Positions 1-10,029 of a stretch of 64,000 nt of DNA are shown here, piece by piece. The notes beneath the pieces were generated by a model. It had not been told where the DNA came from, made no database searches, and worked only from the letters and a program-made list of their open reading frames with translations. The translations under genes were made by a program, and so were the position numbers. This DNA comes from Formicarius rufipectus (Eukaryota; Chordata; Aves; Passeriformes; Formicariidae): positions 287,103-351,102 of the forward strand of contig VXAU01000295.1 of assembly GCA_013399695.1 (NCBI GenBank), written 5' to 3'. Position 1 is the first letter of the stretch; each line of letters opens with the position of its first letter.

Positions 1-236
1 TCCAACTGTATGCAGACAACTATATGTTTCCCTGTAGTCAGAATTTAATCAGATCACACATGCTGAACACATTAGGAATTTCCAGGGATTTATGTGCAGA
101 ATGGCTGGCCCCATATCAGCAGGATTTTCTGGAAAAGGCCAGTCCCTCACACCTCCCAGTGACCTGGGAGCATCAGTCCTGGGATCTGCTGAAGGGTGCT
201 CCACTGGAAGAGTGGCCAGGAGACATTTCTCTGGGC

Positions 237-332
237 AGGAAGGGAAGCAGGAAGAAAGAGAATGAGAAAAGGGAAGAGAATGAGAAAGGGAATGACAAAG
301 AGAACAAGAAAGAGAACAAAGAGAAAGAGGAG
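237..332. repeat. Purine-rich imperfect minisatellite
   Basis: Almost every plus-strand base over about 95 bp is A or G, with only a few C and T interruptions. The element AGAATGAGAAA occurs twice (near 258 and 277) and related AGAACAAGAAAG forms follow. It reads as a decayed GAGAAAG-type tandem repeat. Purine-only strands can form triplex structures, but nothing here shows function. Confidence 0.75.
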
Positions 333-402
333 CTTCTTTCCCTTCCAGCACCTAGAGGAGAGCTGAGCATGGGTGTCAGGAAAGGAATTTTGTTACATGT
401 TT

Positions 403-422
403 TCTCTCTCTCTCTCTCTCTC
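403..422. repeat. (TC)n microsatellite
   Basis: About ten uninterrupted TC dinucleotides, 70 bp downstream of the purine-rich stretch and of opposite strand polarity (pyrimidines on the plus strand). Confidence 0.9.
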
Positions 423-2093
423 CCTGCTTCCAGGTGCCTAATCTTTATTTACCATTGCCCATATATTAGCCTTCTAACCCCTCTAAAATATGTGTTCAGC
501 TTCAACTGGGATGAGGGGCCCTGGTTGAGAGCAGTGTGACCGGTGGACAGTCTTGTGGGACCAAGGGATGCTTCCTCCCAGCTGTAAAGAAGAAACAGGC
601 AATAGGGAAGGAAACAGTGAGAGGAAAGAGGATGTTTGGATAAGGTCACTGTTAGTCCACTAAATATAAACAATAAGGACCCCTTGTGCTAAATTTAGAT
701 GGAGATAGACAATGCTTTACTATATTATTCATCTGGAGAGATTAGGATAGCAGATTTTATTTATCCTGTTACATACAGATTTCCCCAGCTAATTTGCACC
801 TCCTTACCATGAAGGAATTTCCATCAGTGTCACTTGCTCTTCAGATGCACAAAACTTTCCTACAGCTGCCACCTTATCTCATAGGCATGTAACTTCCACT
901 GCCAAAACAGCATAGGTGCATTTAGTCCATCACTGTCCTGGCAGGACACAGTAATCAGTATGTTTTTGCTAATGTTGTCCAAGGGACTGGTTTTACAGAT
1001 ATATCCTGAGTATCTAGACTAAATAAGGCTCTGCCCAAAGTAGTGGGTTTCCCAATATTTCAGCAGAGAGAAAATTCATCCAGTTTTGCAGGATCCAGTT
1101 CAGTTTCTTCTCTTCTTCTCAAATGTGAACAAACATCCCCTTCCCTTCAGCAGATGTACCAGTGAGGAAAGTCCTTTCCTGTTCACTATTTATTTATGCT
1201 CCTTACATTATATATAATTTTTCTTAATACTGAAGCAAATGGGGAATGTAGCCTTTATGGATGAAAGCTGAATCACAAGGGTATTCTTCTTTATGTCTTT
1301 CAATGTAAATGCTGAATGACTAAACCATTAGATATCAGAGATGCTAGTTGTTTCATTTTGTGCAAAAAGGAGATATTTCAAGAAGATAATTAAAAAAAAA
1401 AAAAAAAGTGGAAGCCAAGAGAAAGCTTGGGACAAGCGTTACTTACCTGGGACAATGTCATATCCCAGTGACATGGGATAATCCTTTAATGTTGGTATTT
1501 ACTTCTGATTAACTCAATTAGCTCACCACAAGGCTGTATGGATCTCCTGCTTAGGTGTCTTTGCTCTTCATAGGAATGTTCTTTGCTGAGAATATGGATT
1601 GGACTTCGCAACCTGGTACAAAAACTAAGTCAGTAACTGCTGTCCTGCCTCCCAGCTGAGTGTCCTCTATCAGTGATCTGAGATATTCACAACTTCAATG
1701 TATCTCTCTCTGGTTCCTCTTAGAGTGAGATTTAAGCACAGCTTAATTGAGGTAGTTGAGGAATGCTCCCACTCCAGCTTCATGGGAACTTTGGGTATGA
1801 ATCCCTGCAAGTGAAAGGAGACTTCCAATGCTTTAGCACAAAGAGAGTAATTCTGTACAGGAGTGTGCTCAACAGAAGCTTTCTTTGTATCTTTCATGGG
1901 CCATTCTTAATTGTTGTGGGTTTCTGTAAATGAATTGTAGTAGAAAGGAGGGCTTCCAGGATGGTTTCTGTTAGAAGCTGCTAGAAGCTTCTTCTGTCCT
2001 GTGGAGCCAATGACAGCCAGGTCCAGGAGGGACTTCCTGCTGGTGGACAGAGTTGAACCAATTAAGAATCATAGTCATGCCTCTGTGATAACG

Positions 2094-2100
2094 TATTTAA
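2094..2100 (+). promoter_or_regulatory. TATA-like box of the LTR promoter
   Basis: TATTTAA lies about 180 bp into the LTR, in the context GATAACGTATTTAAGAA, which matches the promoter position I recall for this avian LTR family. Whether it is still active cannot be told from sequence. Confidence 0.5.
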
Positions 2101-2739
2101 GAATTGGGAGTGTTGCGCAGCTGAAAAAAGAAAAGATTCCAGCCATGAGATAATGCAGAGACCAAGGTCAGAGCAGGAGGAGGCAAAGGAGGGTCCCCAC
2201 CATGCTGGAGCAGGGAAGAGGGGAAGGACAGAAAGCTATTCTCCTCCCCCTCCCTGAAGCCTGTGGAGATCTTTCGGGGTGCAGAGACCCCCCTGCAGCC
2301 CCTGGAGGAGCAGGTGGATGCCTGAAGAAGATGTTGCCCTGTGGGAGACCCAGGATGGAGCAAGATCCTGGAAGAGACTTGCAGCCATGACTTGTGGAGG
2401 AGTCCCATGCTGGAGTAGGTTTTTCCCCTGGTAGAAGTGTTGCCTGGGGGGTGGACTCATGTTGGAGAAGTCTATCTAGGACTGTCTTCCATGGGAGGGA
2501 CCCCACGGGAGCAGGGGAAGGACTAAAAGCTGTGGCCACCCTGCAGCCCGTGGTGAGGACCGTGGTGGAGCAGGTTGTCCCCCTGCAGCCCAGGGAGACC
2601 ATCGGGGTGCAGAGACCCGACTGCACCCCATGGAGTGACCCACAGGACAAGAGCAATGGCAGCAGCAACAACCGCCTGCAAAACTCCTGTTCCCTGCTCC
2701 CTCAAACTGCTGGAGGAAAGAAGGAGTGGGAGGAGAGGG

Positions 2740-2885
2740 GTGTTCTTAAGATTGATTTATTTCTTACTTTTTAGGGTTTTTTAACTTTTAGTTTATATTT
2801 AGTAATTTATTTTATTATTTTATTTATTTTATTATTTTATATTTAGTAATTTATTTATTTAGTAATAAATTTAAGTATTTAGCTA
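2740..2885. repeat. AT-rich (TTTAT)n expansion inside the LTR
   Basis: TTTATTTTATTATTTT-type runs and several copies of TTTAGTAAT lengthen the segment just upstream of and across the LTR poly(A) signal. This looks like local slippage after insertion, or a subfamily trait. Confidence 0.75.
2864..2869 (+). terminator. LTR polyadenylation signal AATAAA
   Basis: AATAAA lies 135 bp before the LTR 3' end, in the expected R-U5 region, and is followed by GT-rich sequence (GAGTTTGTTTTGCC). This is the expected signal for transcripts of this LTR. Confidence 0.55.
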
Positions 2886-3009
2886 CTCTGAGTTTGTTTT
2901 GCCATTATCTCTCAGATGTTTTTTGCCTTTTCTCCTTTTCCCTTTTCCTCTGGGAAAGGGGGGGGCCTGGAGGTTTGGGTGGACACTGGGTGAAAACCAC
3001 CACATTAAT

Positions 3010-3361
3010 GAAAAACTGTGCCTGGACTCACCTTTAGCAGTGGCTTCTGTTTTTTTAAGGAATATTTCCTCCTAATAAAAGTCACTTAAGAACCAGACAG
3101 CATGACTGAAGACACCTTCGTACTCTAGCATTTTCTTGCAAATACTTTCCTACTCACTGGGTTGGATTTTTTATCTGACCCTACTTCATTTTCTCCTTGC
3201 ACAGTGAAGGGAGGCATCCACACTTCCCTATTTCACTAGGAAGCGAAGCACCAAAGTCTGTCAGACCTGCCCATGGATATTGGGCATTTCCACCTCTGCC
3301 ACAGAGAATCAGTTTGTTGGGTTTTTTTAATATATATCAAATCTAAATTAAACTCAGGCAA
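3010..3361. other. Unique sequence between LTR and CR1
   Basis: Ordinary AT-rich sequence; no repeat or gene recognised. Confidence 0.5.
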
Positions 3362-3716
3362 CAAGCTATCCATGAGATGGCAATATACCATGGGGCCAAG
3401 AAGGCCAATGGTATCCTGGGGTGGATTAGAAAGAGCATTACCAGCAGACAGGGGGAACTGATCCATCTACTCAGCCCTGGTGAGACAAATCTGAAATGCT
3501 GTGTCCAGTTCTGGGCTCCTCAGGGCAAGAGAGACATGGAGCTACTGGAGCGGGTCCAGCAGAGGGCAAAAACATGGTTGAGGGACTGAATCACCTCTCT
3601 TGATAGGCTGAAGGAATTGGACTTGTTCATCCTCAAGAAGAGACAATGAGGGGGACCTTTTCTTTCCTGAAATACATGTGTCAAAAAAATCAAAGCAGTT
3701 GAGGCAAATTGCACCT
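3362..3716 (+). mobile_element. CR1 LINE fragment, 5'- and 3'-truncated
   Basis: Contains a diagnostic CR1 string: GCCAAGAAGGCCAATGG, then GTGAGACAAATCTGAAATGC (in CR1 usually a GTGAGACCCCACCTGGA-type string), TCCAGTTCTGGGCTCCTC, and GAGCGGGTCCAGCAGAGGGC. The order matches the region just downstream of the CR1 reverse-transcriptase frame. After about 3665 the match fades, with a last trace near GAGGCAAATTGCACC. The terminal octamer repeats are missing. The copy is diverged and no longer codes for protein. Confidence 0.85.
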
Positions 3717-5366
3717 TTTTAAAAAAAAAAAAATATATATTAAAAATACACAGATGTTTGTTTTATAGCTCACTATAAACCTGTTGCTTTATATTTTAGA
3801 ACATTATGTCTCCTCAATAGGGAACATGCCCTCTTTTTGATTTTTAGCACACTGGAAGTTGGTAGCTTGTTTTTAGGTAACAATTCTAGTAAAGGGACAA
3901 ATTAAGAAACATAATCAAGAAGTAGGTGAAAAGGGCTATCTAGATGTCTCTATGTTAAAAACACTTCCATTCATGATGTCTTCCTGGTGCTCATTGTTTT
4001 TCTAACATAACACTGTGCAAAATGAAAATAATTTATAACCACTTGTCTTGAAGCCCAGAATGTGACTTAGGAAAACAATTTGGGATCACAATGAAAATGG
4101 CTCATTACTGAATAAGCTGAAGTAACTCCAGATTTAATCCATCATCTATTTGTCTGTCAGTAAAACTGTGTCTTTCATGCATTTACTGCTCTACTTTTCC
4201 AATTCTGCATGTTAATACCTACAGACACATTCTTTTAAAAGAGTAAAGAAATACTGTGCTGGCATTAATCAGAGAGATTTTGTCCTATTGGAGAAAATAA
4301 TAACAACCATTCACTCCCATTTCAGGGGTATTACACACAAAGGCCTTACAATAGGATTGAAATGCTCTGAGGGTGGAGGAAATGTCTGGAAGTTGTTCAA
4401 TGCAGCCTGGACTTCTTATTTTATTTTTTTTTCATTTGAAATGAAGGCTGAGCTGTTCAGTCATGAATGAGAACAATAGTGGCTTTTAAAGGAATGCAGT
4501 TGGGAAGGTTGGCTTTTATTGGCAGTTTGTGCAAGGTCTGTGCTTCCAGAGTGCTGTCAGATGCAAGTCTGGAGTGACTGAGGAGCTGGACCAGCTCTTT
4601 GTGTTGCCTAAACTCAGATTTTGTCTTGCAGCACTCAGACTGTGATAGTGGCACCAGCCCAGCAATAATCAGAGACAGACAGGAAAGAGAAGAGAGTCTC
4701 CTCTGGAAAGGGCACTGTAAAAATTGAATTATAAAACAGAATGTGCAGATTCCGCTTGGCTGGGTTGAAAAGCCCACTGTTTCTCTGTTGTTTCAGTAAG
4801 GTTTTAATTAAAGTAGGTTATGGTTTTAAATTTTGCAATTGCTTTTGGATGGCACTTAGGCAAATTACTAAAGGTATGACTTTCCCAAAATTTCAGAAGA
4901 AAAGTTTTGTACAGGATTTTACCTTGACATATTTGAAGCTTCTGTGAAACCAAGAGTCAAAAAGAAAACTTCAGCAATCATTGACTTTTGCTGACCAAAA
5001 ATAAGTTTAAATCTGTTCAATCATTTAATGTCTCTCTTAATGAAAAGTCAGAAATGTGTATGAGGAACAAATAGTTCCCAGAATAGGGAATCAAAAAACA
5101 TTGGGCAGGTCAAAGAACATTCAGATGGGCTGCAGTAATATCCTAATGAAGGAAGCCTGGCAGCCAGAATTGTTATCCTTGTATTATTATTCATATTACC
5201 ATCACCCCTGAGGAGACTCCATTGCACTGGTGTTGCTCAGGCTTGTCCCAGAGCATTTAATTTACTCTCCACCTACCTCTTTTCCAAAATCATGTTCTGT
5301 AAGAAGGACACTGTTATAAATATGAAATACAAATTGGGCATATTTTTACCACACTCTTCCATGTCA
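3717..5366. other. Unique AT-rich sequence
   Basis: No gene or transposon recognised. An A-run passing into (TA)n lies at about 3720-3740. Reading frames up to 106 codons are scattered over both strands and have no coding signature. Confidence 0.5.
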
Positions 5367-5473
5367 GGTTTTGTTGGATTTTTTGTTTGTTTGTTTGTTG
5401 TTGTTTTGTTTGTTTGGGTTTTTTGTTTGTTTTTTTGGTTTTTTGTTTGTTTGGTTTGGGTTTTTTTGTTTTA
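5367..5473. repeat. (TTTG)n-type low-complexity tract, C-free
   Basis: About 107 bp composed only of T and G apart from a few A near the start, with TTTG units broken by GGG and T runs. The plus-strand reading frame here (Phe/Val/Leu/Cys-rich) is an artefact of the repeat. Similar tracts occur at 27799 and, as the complement, at 34555 and 47801. Confidence 0.9.
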
Positions 5474-7985
5474 AATAGAAACGACCACTATGATGACTAT
5501 ATAGTGAAAGAGAATAAAGGTAGTTAACATTGTCAAATCAAACCTATACAAAAGGAATTGGTTTTGAACAGAAGAAATATTTGGGTGATCTGAGTTGTTA
5601 CAAGGTATCATGAATTTCCCCTCTCACCTTGACTTTGTTTTCTGGGACCTAAACTCCATATTCACTAAGTTATTCTTTCCGAGAAACAATGTTCTCCCAA
5701 AGCATACTTTGATGTTTTAGTGCTTTTCACCCAGTCAGTTCTGAAGTGGTATTTATGAGGACGTATTCCAGATACACCTCCACATTTCCACCACATGTCT
5801 GTGCATTGAACTATCTTTCTCTTCTAACATGACAGCTTTATCTCAGAACAAGTTTCTGGAACTCCCTCTTACCTTGTAAATTTCTTAGATGCAGTTGTAT
5901 GATGTTTAGTTTTATGTAAAGAACCAGACATATATTGCAGGATTTAAAAATTCCTTTTATCCTGTTGAGTTGAGTGTTTTAAATAACATGAGGAAATCAA
6001 AAGAAACCTGTCCACCATAATATTTCTAGAGTACCAGCATATGCAGGAATATACTAGTCAGAGGTGAAAAAAATCTCTCTGTAGTTATGCCACATGTGGT
6101 AAACAGAATAGCCTATGAAATAATTTTCTTGGTTCTTAAGTTGTAAAGTTCAGTAAAATTAGATCATTTTATTGATCATGTTTATTTTCCTTGCAGTACA
6201 GCTACGAATCCTGGCTAGACCCTACTCTGCTAGGTTTCATAAGAAGGTAGTCTCACCGGAGAAAGTCCACAGCCTACACTCATGGTGCATAGATGAGAAA
6301 ACCACATAAAGGGAGGACATTAATATGAAAAAACTAGTGGGCAGAACAAACAGAATACACAGAGGATGCTGTTTCTCCATGAGTATTAGCTTTAAGTCCT
6401 TGCTTGTTATTATCTATTATTGATAGACTCAATCACAGGTTATAAAACAGTAATTTATTTTGATATCTTTATAATTTGATTACTGATGTTCATCTGATGT
6501 TGACTGAATGGGAGCCTGTGATGTGTAAAGGCTCCAAAATCTTGATCAGGATTTAGGGAATGAGTTGCAAGGGGCACATACTTCACAGTATGAGGATTTG
6601 TATCATTGTCTTCACTAGATTCACTGCATCTGTGGTCCAGTAGTCAAGTGGGATTATTTTCATATAAGATCATTATTTTTATAAGATCATTCCATTCTTA
6701 AACTATGTGAGAGGAGCAAGTAGTACAGGTGCCCTTAGCTGCAAGCACGTAGAGGGAAGGGCTTCTTAAGTTGGTACTTCCACTGTGTTCAGATAACCTG
6801 GGCTCTGGCTCTGACCAAGACATAATTTCTATTTTCCTCAAATATATGACTATTCCCTTCCCTTCCCATTGGCAGGCTGCACAGACTTTGTCCCATGGTT
6901 CTGGGGCTCTCCTGGAGTTGTTGATGTACCTTCCTACAGAAATTAGGCTCTTAGGAAATGGTATCTTTTTCCAGAATAGACCTAAGTTACCCTCCTATAC
7001 CCGAGAACTGAAAACTTCTAATACAACCATTAAGAAATGAAAATTGTATTTGTTATTAAAACATTTTGACCCTTTATTGAGCACAGAAGCTGTACACATC
7101 TCAATACTTCTGCTTGTTATTACAGAAACCAAAGAGAAAATATTTTTTTTCATATGAAAAGATATAAATAAATTCAAACAATCCAAATTTTAACATCTAC
7201 CACTAAAGTTAGGAATGTTATGCAGTGCATTAAAAATGGAAACCTTTATCCAACAGAGATGAATATTTTATATGAACATTAAAATAGGTGTGGTTTTACT
7301 ACATTCCACTGCTTTAATAATACTATAGACCCTCAAGCATAATGCAGTACAGTAAGTCAACATGATGCCTGTTTTATATTGCTTACATAGCTACCAAGAA
7401 TAGTAATGAATCTGATTTCAGTGGATGCACTATAAAGCATATTCTAATGACTGTTCCCCTTTGAATAGCCACTTGATAGATGAACATGGCTGCACAAAGG
7501 GGAAAGTGAGGGGAATGAGAGTGTAACAGGGTCCATTGTTAGGATATTGTTGCTAACAGTAAGTTCTTACCTGTTTTATATGAAGCCTTCCAGAAAACAG
7601 CATTTTAGGAGAATGCCATGTACTGCTTAACCTTCTGATGTCCCTTCATTGAAACTTGGGAAGTGAGAAAGAGAGGAAATAAGGCCTCCAAAAGGATAAA
7701 AAATGGAGTGAGAATCTTTAGAGTCTTCAAAATCCAACAATTTTCATACACTTACCTTTGAGGATCAGTGGGTTTGTTGATTTTCTGAGAGGGATCCCTG
7801 AGTAGTTGCTGCAAAGTCTACCATCCAGGATCTCTGAACTGTCATACTGCCATAATTCTCTTTTATTTATGACTATCTTTCTGGAAAAGGACTCTTAGCT
7901 TTCTAATTGTCTTAGCCTTCTTATAAAAAGTATGCTTTGGGAATTACTACAGATACACAAAAAAGGGTGGGAAACGCTGCTGTAT

Positions 7986-7986
<1 letters not shown>
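5474..7986. other. Unique AT-rich sequence
   Basis: No transposon recognised. Contains the weak exon candidate at 6197-6246. It also holds the 10-bp palindrome CCACATGTGG at 6090-6099, whose core is an E-box. Nothing else stands out. Confidence 0.5.
6197..6246 (+). other. Weak candidate exon (50 bp), unidentified
   Basis: A pyrimidine-rich run, TTTATTTTCCTTGCAG, ends at 6196 as a good splice acceptor. The next 50 bases carry two CpG-containing or codon-like stretches and end AAGAAG, followed by GTAGTC, a usable but weak donor. In one frame the segment reads as 16 codons (starting Tyr-Ser-Tyr-Glu-Ser-Trp) and meets a stop across the proposed donor, which is compatible with an exon end. I do not recognise the peptide. 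A chance match is the more likely explanation. Confidence 0.12.

Positions 7987-8025
<39 letters not shown>
7987..8025. repeat. Poly(A) run of 39 bases ending at an ambiguous base
   Basis: Thirty-nine consecutive A are followed by a single N at 8026. The N suggests that the assembler joined reads across a homopolymer of uncertain length. No retroposed gene body or SINE was recognised immediately upstream. Confidence 0.95.
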
Positions 8026-9999
8026 NTGATTTACCATCAATGATCAAGTTCTCCGCTCTTGCAAATGTGCTGAACTACACTGAAGACACTCAAGTACTCC
8101 CAGTTAAACTCACTCAAACTACATTTGGTAGGGCTTAGAGTAGGTGCTTATAGAAACACAGAAACACTAATGTTTTTCTTTGCAAAGCTGTGTTGCAGTT
8201 TCAGATATTCTTACTGTGTGTGTGGTTAGGGACCAACAGCATCTCTGCTGATATTTGATTAAATAAAATTATATTGATGTTTTTATTCTTTGGAGGAAAC
8301 TGAAGGTTTGTATTCCAGGTTAAAAAGTGGTTAGACAGACTTTATGACAGCTTTGCCTTTGTTTAAAATTGTCTTTACTGAGAGCAATGCTCAATGAACA
8401 TAATATCTTCTTTTACAGACTGTTTCTTTGGATGTTTGTGCACTGAATTTCTTCAGTAGAAAAAAAGATTTTAATTCAAATTATTATTACAGGACACAGA
8501 GGAGGTTTCTTATTTAAACTGAGGTTTTTATGTTCTCCCTTATTGTTTTCAAAAGGATCAATATCTCAGGAAATACATGGGAGAAAAGAAAAATTATATG
8601 GATGTCAGAATTTTTGCATAACTTGTTTTTAAGATTGGGGAGTAAAATAAGAACAGAACTGACCATTTTTCTACTACAAACCCAGGACCACCACAGCAGT
8701 GTGAGAAAACAGGTATGATTCAGGGCACCACTTTAGAGAGAAAATAAATAGAAACCCAGATTAAAGCATACAAGCAATATCACTAGGTTTCTTACTAATT
8801 CTTCACAGGCATAATTCCAAAGCCCTCAAAGTCAAAGGACAAAGATAAGAGACAGAGCCATTGGCTGGCATTCATCCCAGAAACTGAGCTGTATATAATT
8901 GGATTTCAGTAGTCTTCCTTTCCTAAAAATTGAGACTATGAAAACAAAAAGCCTGTTTTCATCCTTTTTGTACATTTTAGCATTCGAAAAGTTATTAATT
9001 TTCATCTGTTTTGGGTAGAGTTGTGTGCAGTATTACACACACATCAGCTAAAATCTTTAAGACACATTTAAAAATTATAGGAGTTATTTCATTAAAAAGA
9101 TCTTTGGACACAATAATTTTATTAAGAATGTGAAATCAAGATTTATACAGCTGTGTATTTCTAAACCTTCTTGGTTTCCATGCAACTTGGTTGTTTGCTT
9201 ATGTTACTGTTTGAACAAATAAATTTTTCATTGCCAAATCACAGTTTTAACCTCTTTTATTGTCACTATCTTCTCCTGACTGATATGTGGACTGTCTTTG
9301 GGCTCTTTTCCTGTACCCCATAAATGCCTGACATCTATACATTGTTTCTTGCCAAATACAGTCAGTGTAGTGAAAGTAGAGGATGAAAAGGTGTTTAAAA
9401 ACACCCTGAAACTTCTGGAAAAACTCAAGGCTGCTGGTTTGAACTTAAATTGGACAATATAAATTTTCCTGGAAGGCTAAGGCTTACTGATGAATTATCT
9501 GTCTGGAAAAGATATCATTATTGATTCTTATAAAAATTAAGCAATCTTTCTTTTTACAGCTATAAATATTTTCATATGAAATGGTTCACTAAATACAGAG
9601 AAATGGCAACACCCACTTAGACATTTACTTCAAGTTTTGCCAAGTGGGTGGAGCCTTAAAACTATGGGAATCTCTATCTGTATACACAGCTTTTATAGGA
9701 AAATCATGTGCTCACACTAAACTCTCCTCTAAAAACACAGAGAACTCTCACAGATCGTTTTTCTTAGTGAGAATGGCCTGTTTCAGCAGTTCTTGGTGCG
9801 AGTCTGCACTTCCAGGGAACTGTCTGGGAAATAAGAATAAGCTACCAAGACATAAATTGATTGCTTTATTGCACCACCAGTGCTGAGGCCAAAATCTTTC
9901 TAAAAATTTTCCCCCACGCATTCTAAATGACCAAGACAATAGTTCTCTGTCACTTGCTTTCCTCTTTCTTTTAAAATTTTATAGTTAATTTTTCCACAC
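8026..9999. other. Unique AT-rich sequence
   Basis: No gene or transposon recognised. It holds a 9-bp perfect inverted repeat at 9610-9618 / 9642-9650, listed separately. Confidence 0.5.
9610..9650. repeat. 9-bp inverted repeat, 23-bp spacer
   Basis: CACCCACTT at 9610-9618 is the reverse complement of AAGTGGGTG at 9642-9650. Each arm contains CCACTT/AAGTGG, which resembles the core of NK2-class homeodomain sites. The match could be chance in a window of this size. Confidence 0.5.
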
Positions 10000-10029
10000 T
10001 TCTTTTTTTCTTTTTTTTTTTTTCCCCCC
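10000..10029. repeat. T-rich pyrimidine run
   Basis: Pyrimidines only: T-runs broken by C and ending in CCCCCCT. Low-complexity sequence with no further interpretation. Confidence 0.8.

Larger units (their letters stand above)
1..1906. other. Unique AT-rich sequence, no gene seen
   Basis: No exon, RNA gene or recognisable transposon was found here. It contains a purine-rich stretch at 237-332, a (TC)n run at 403-422 and a 15-base poly(A) run at 1392-1406. The longest reading frame, 171 codons from position 24, runs through the purine-rich repeat, and its Lys/Glu-rich middle is what such a repeat gives in any frame. It is not called as a gene. Confidence 0.6.
1912..3004 (+). mobile_element. 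Solo LTR of an avian endogenous retrovirus, 5-bp target-site duplication
   Basis: The element begins TGTTGTGGGTTT and ends AACCACCACA, so it has the TG...CA termini of an LTR. It is flanked by a perfect 5-bp direct repeat, TTAAT, at 1907-1911 and 3005-3009. Five bases is the usual duplication length for ERVL-class elements. From memory it resembles a songbird LTR family with AGAAGCTTCT near the start, a TATTTAA promoter box (2094-2100), repeated CTGCAGCCC / CTGGAGCAG motifs in the middle, and an AT-rich tail before the poly(A) signal. AATAAA is at 2864-2869. At 1,093 bp it is long, partly from an AT-rich expansion at about 2740-2880. No internal viral sequence flanks it, so it is the product of LTR-LTR recombination. 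Reading frames inside it are not genes. The family name is uncertain; its LTR identity is well supported. Confidence 0.87.

Noticed and set aside
24..539. 171-codon open frame, longest without N
   Set aside because: Its middle is a translation of the purine-rich repeat at 237-332 and its ends have no recognisable domain or promoter.
2097..2784. Several frames of 60-167 codons on both strands
   Set aside because: They lie inside the solo LTR; GC-rich repeat sequence has few stops and there is no viral or cellular domain.
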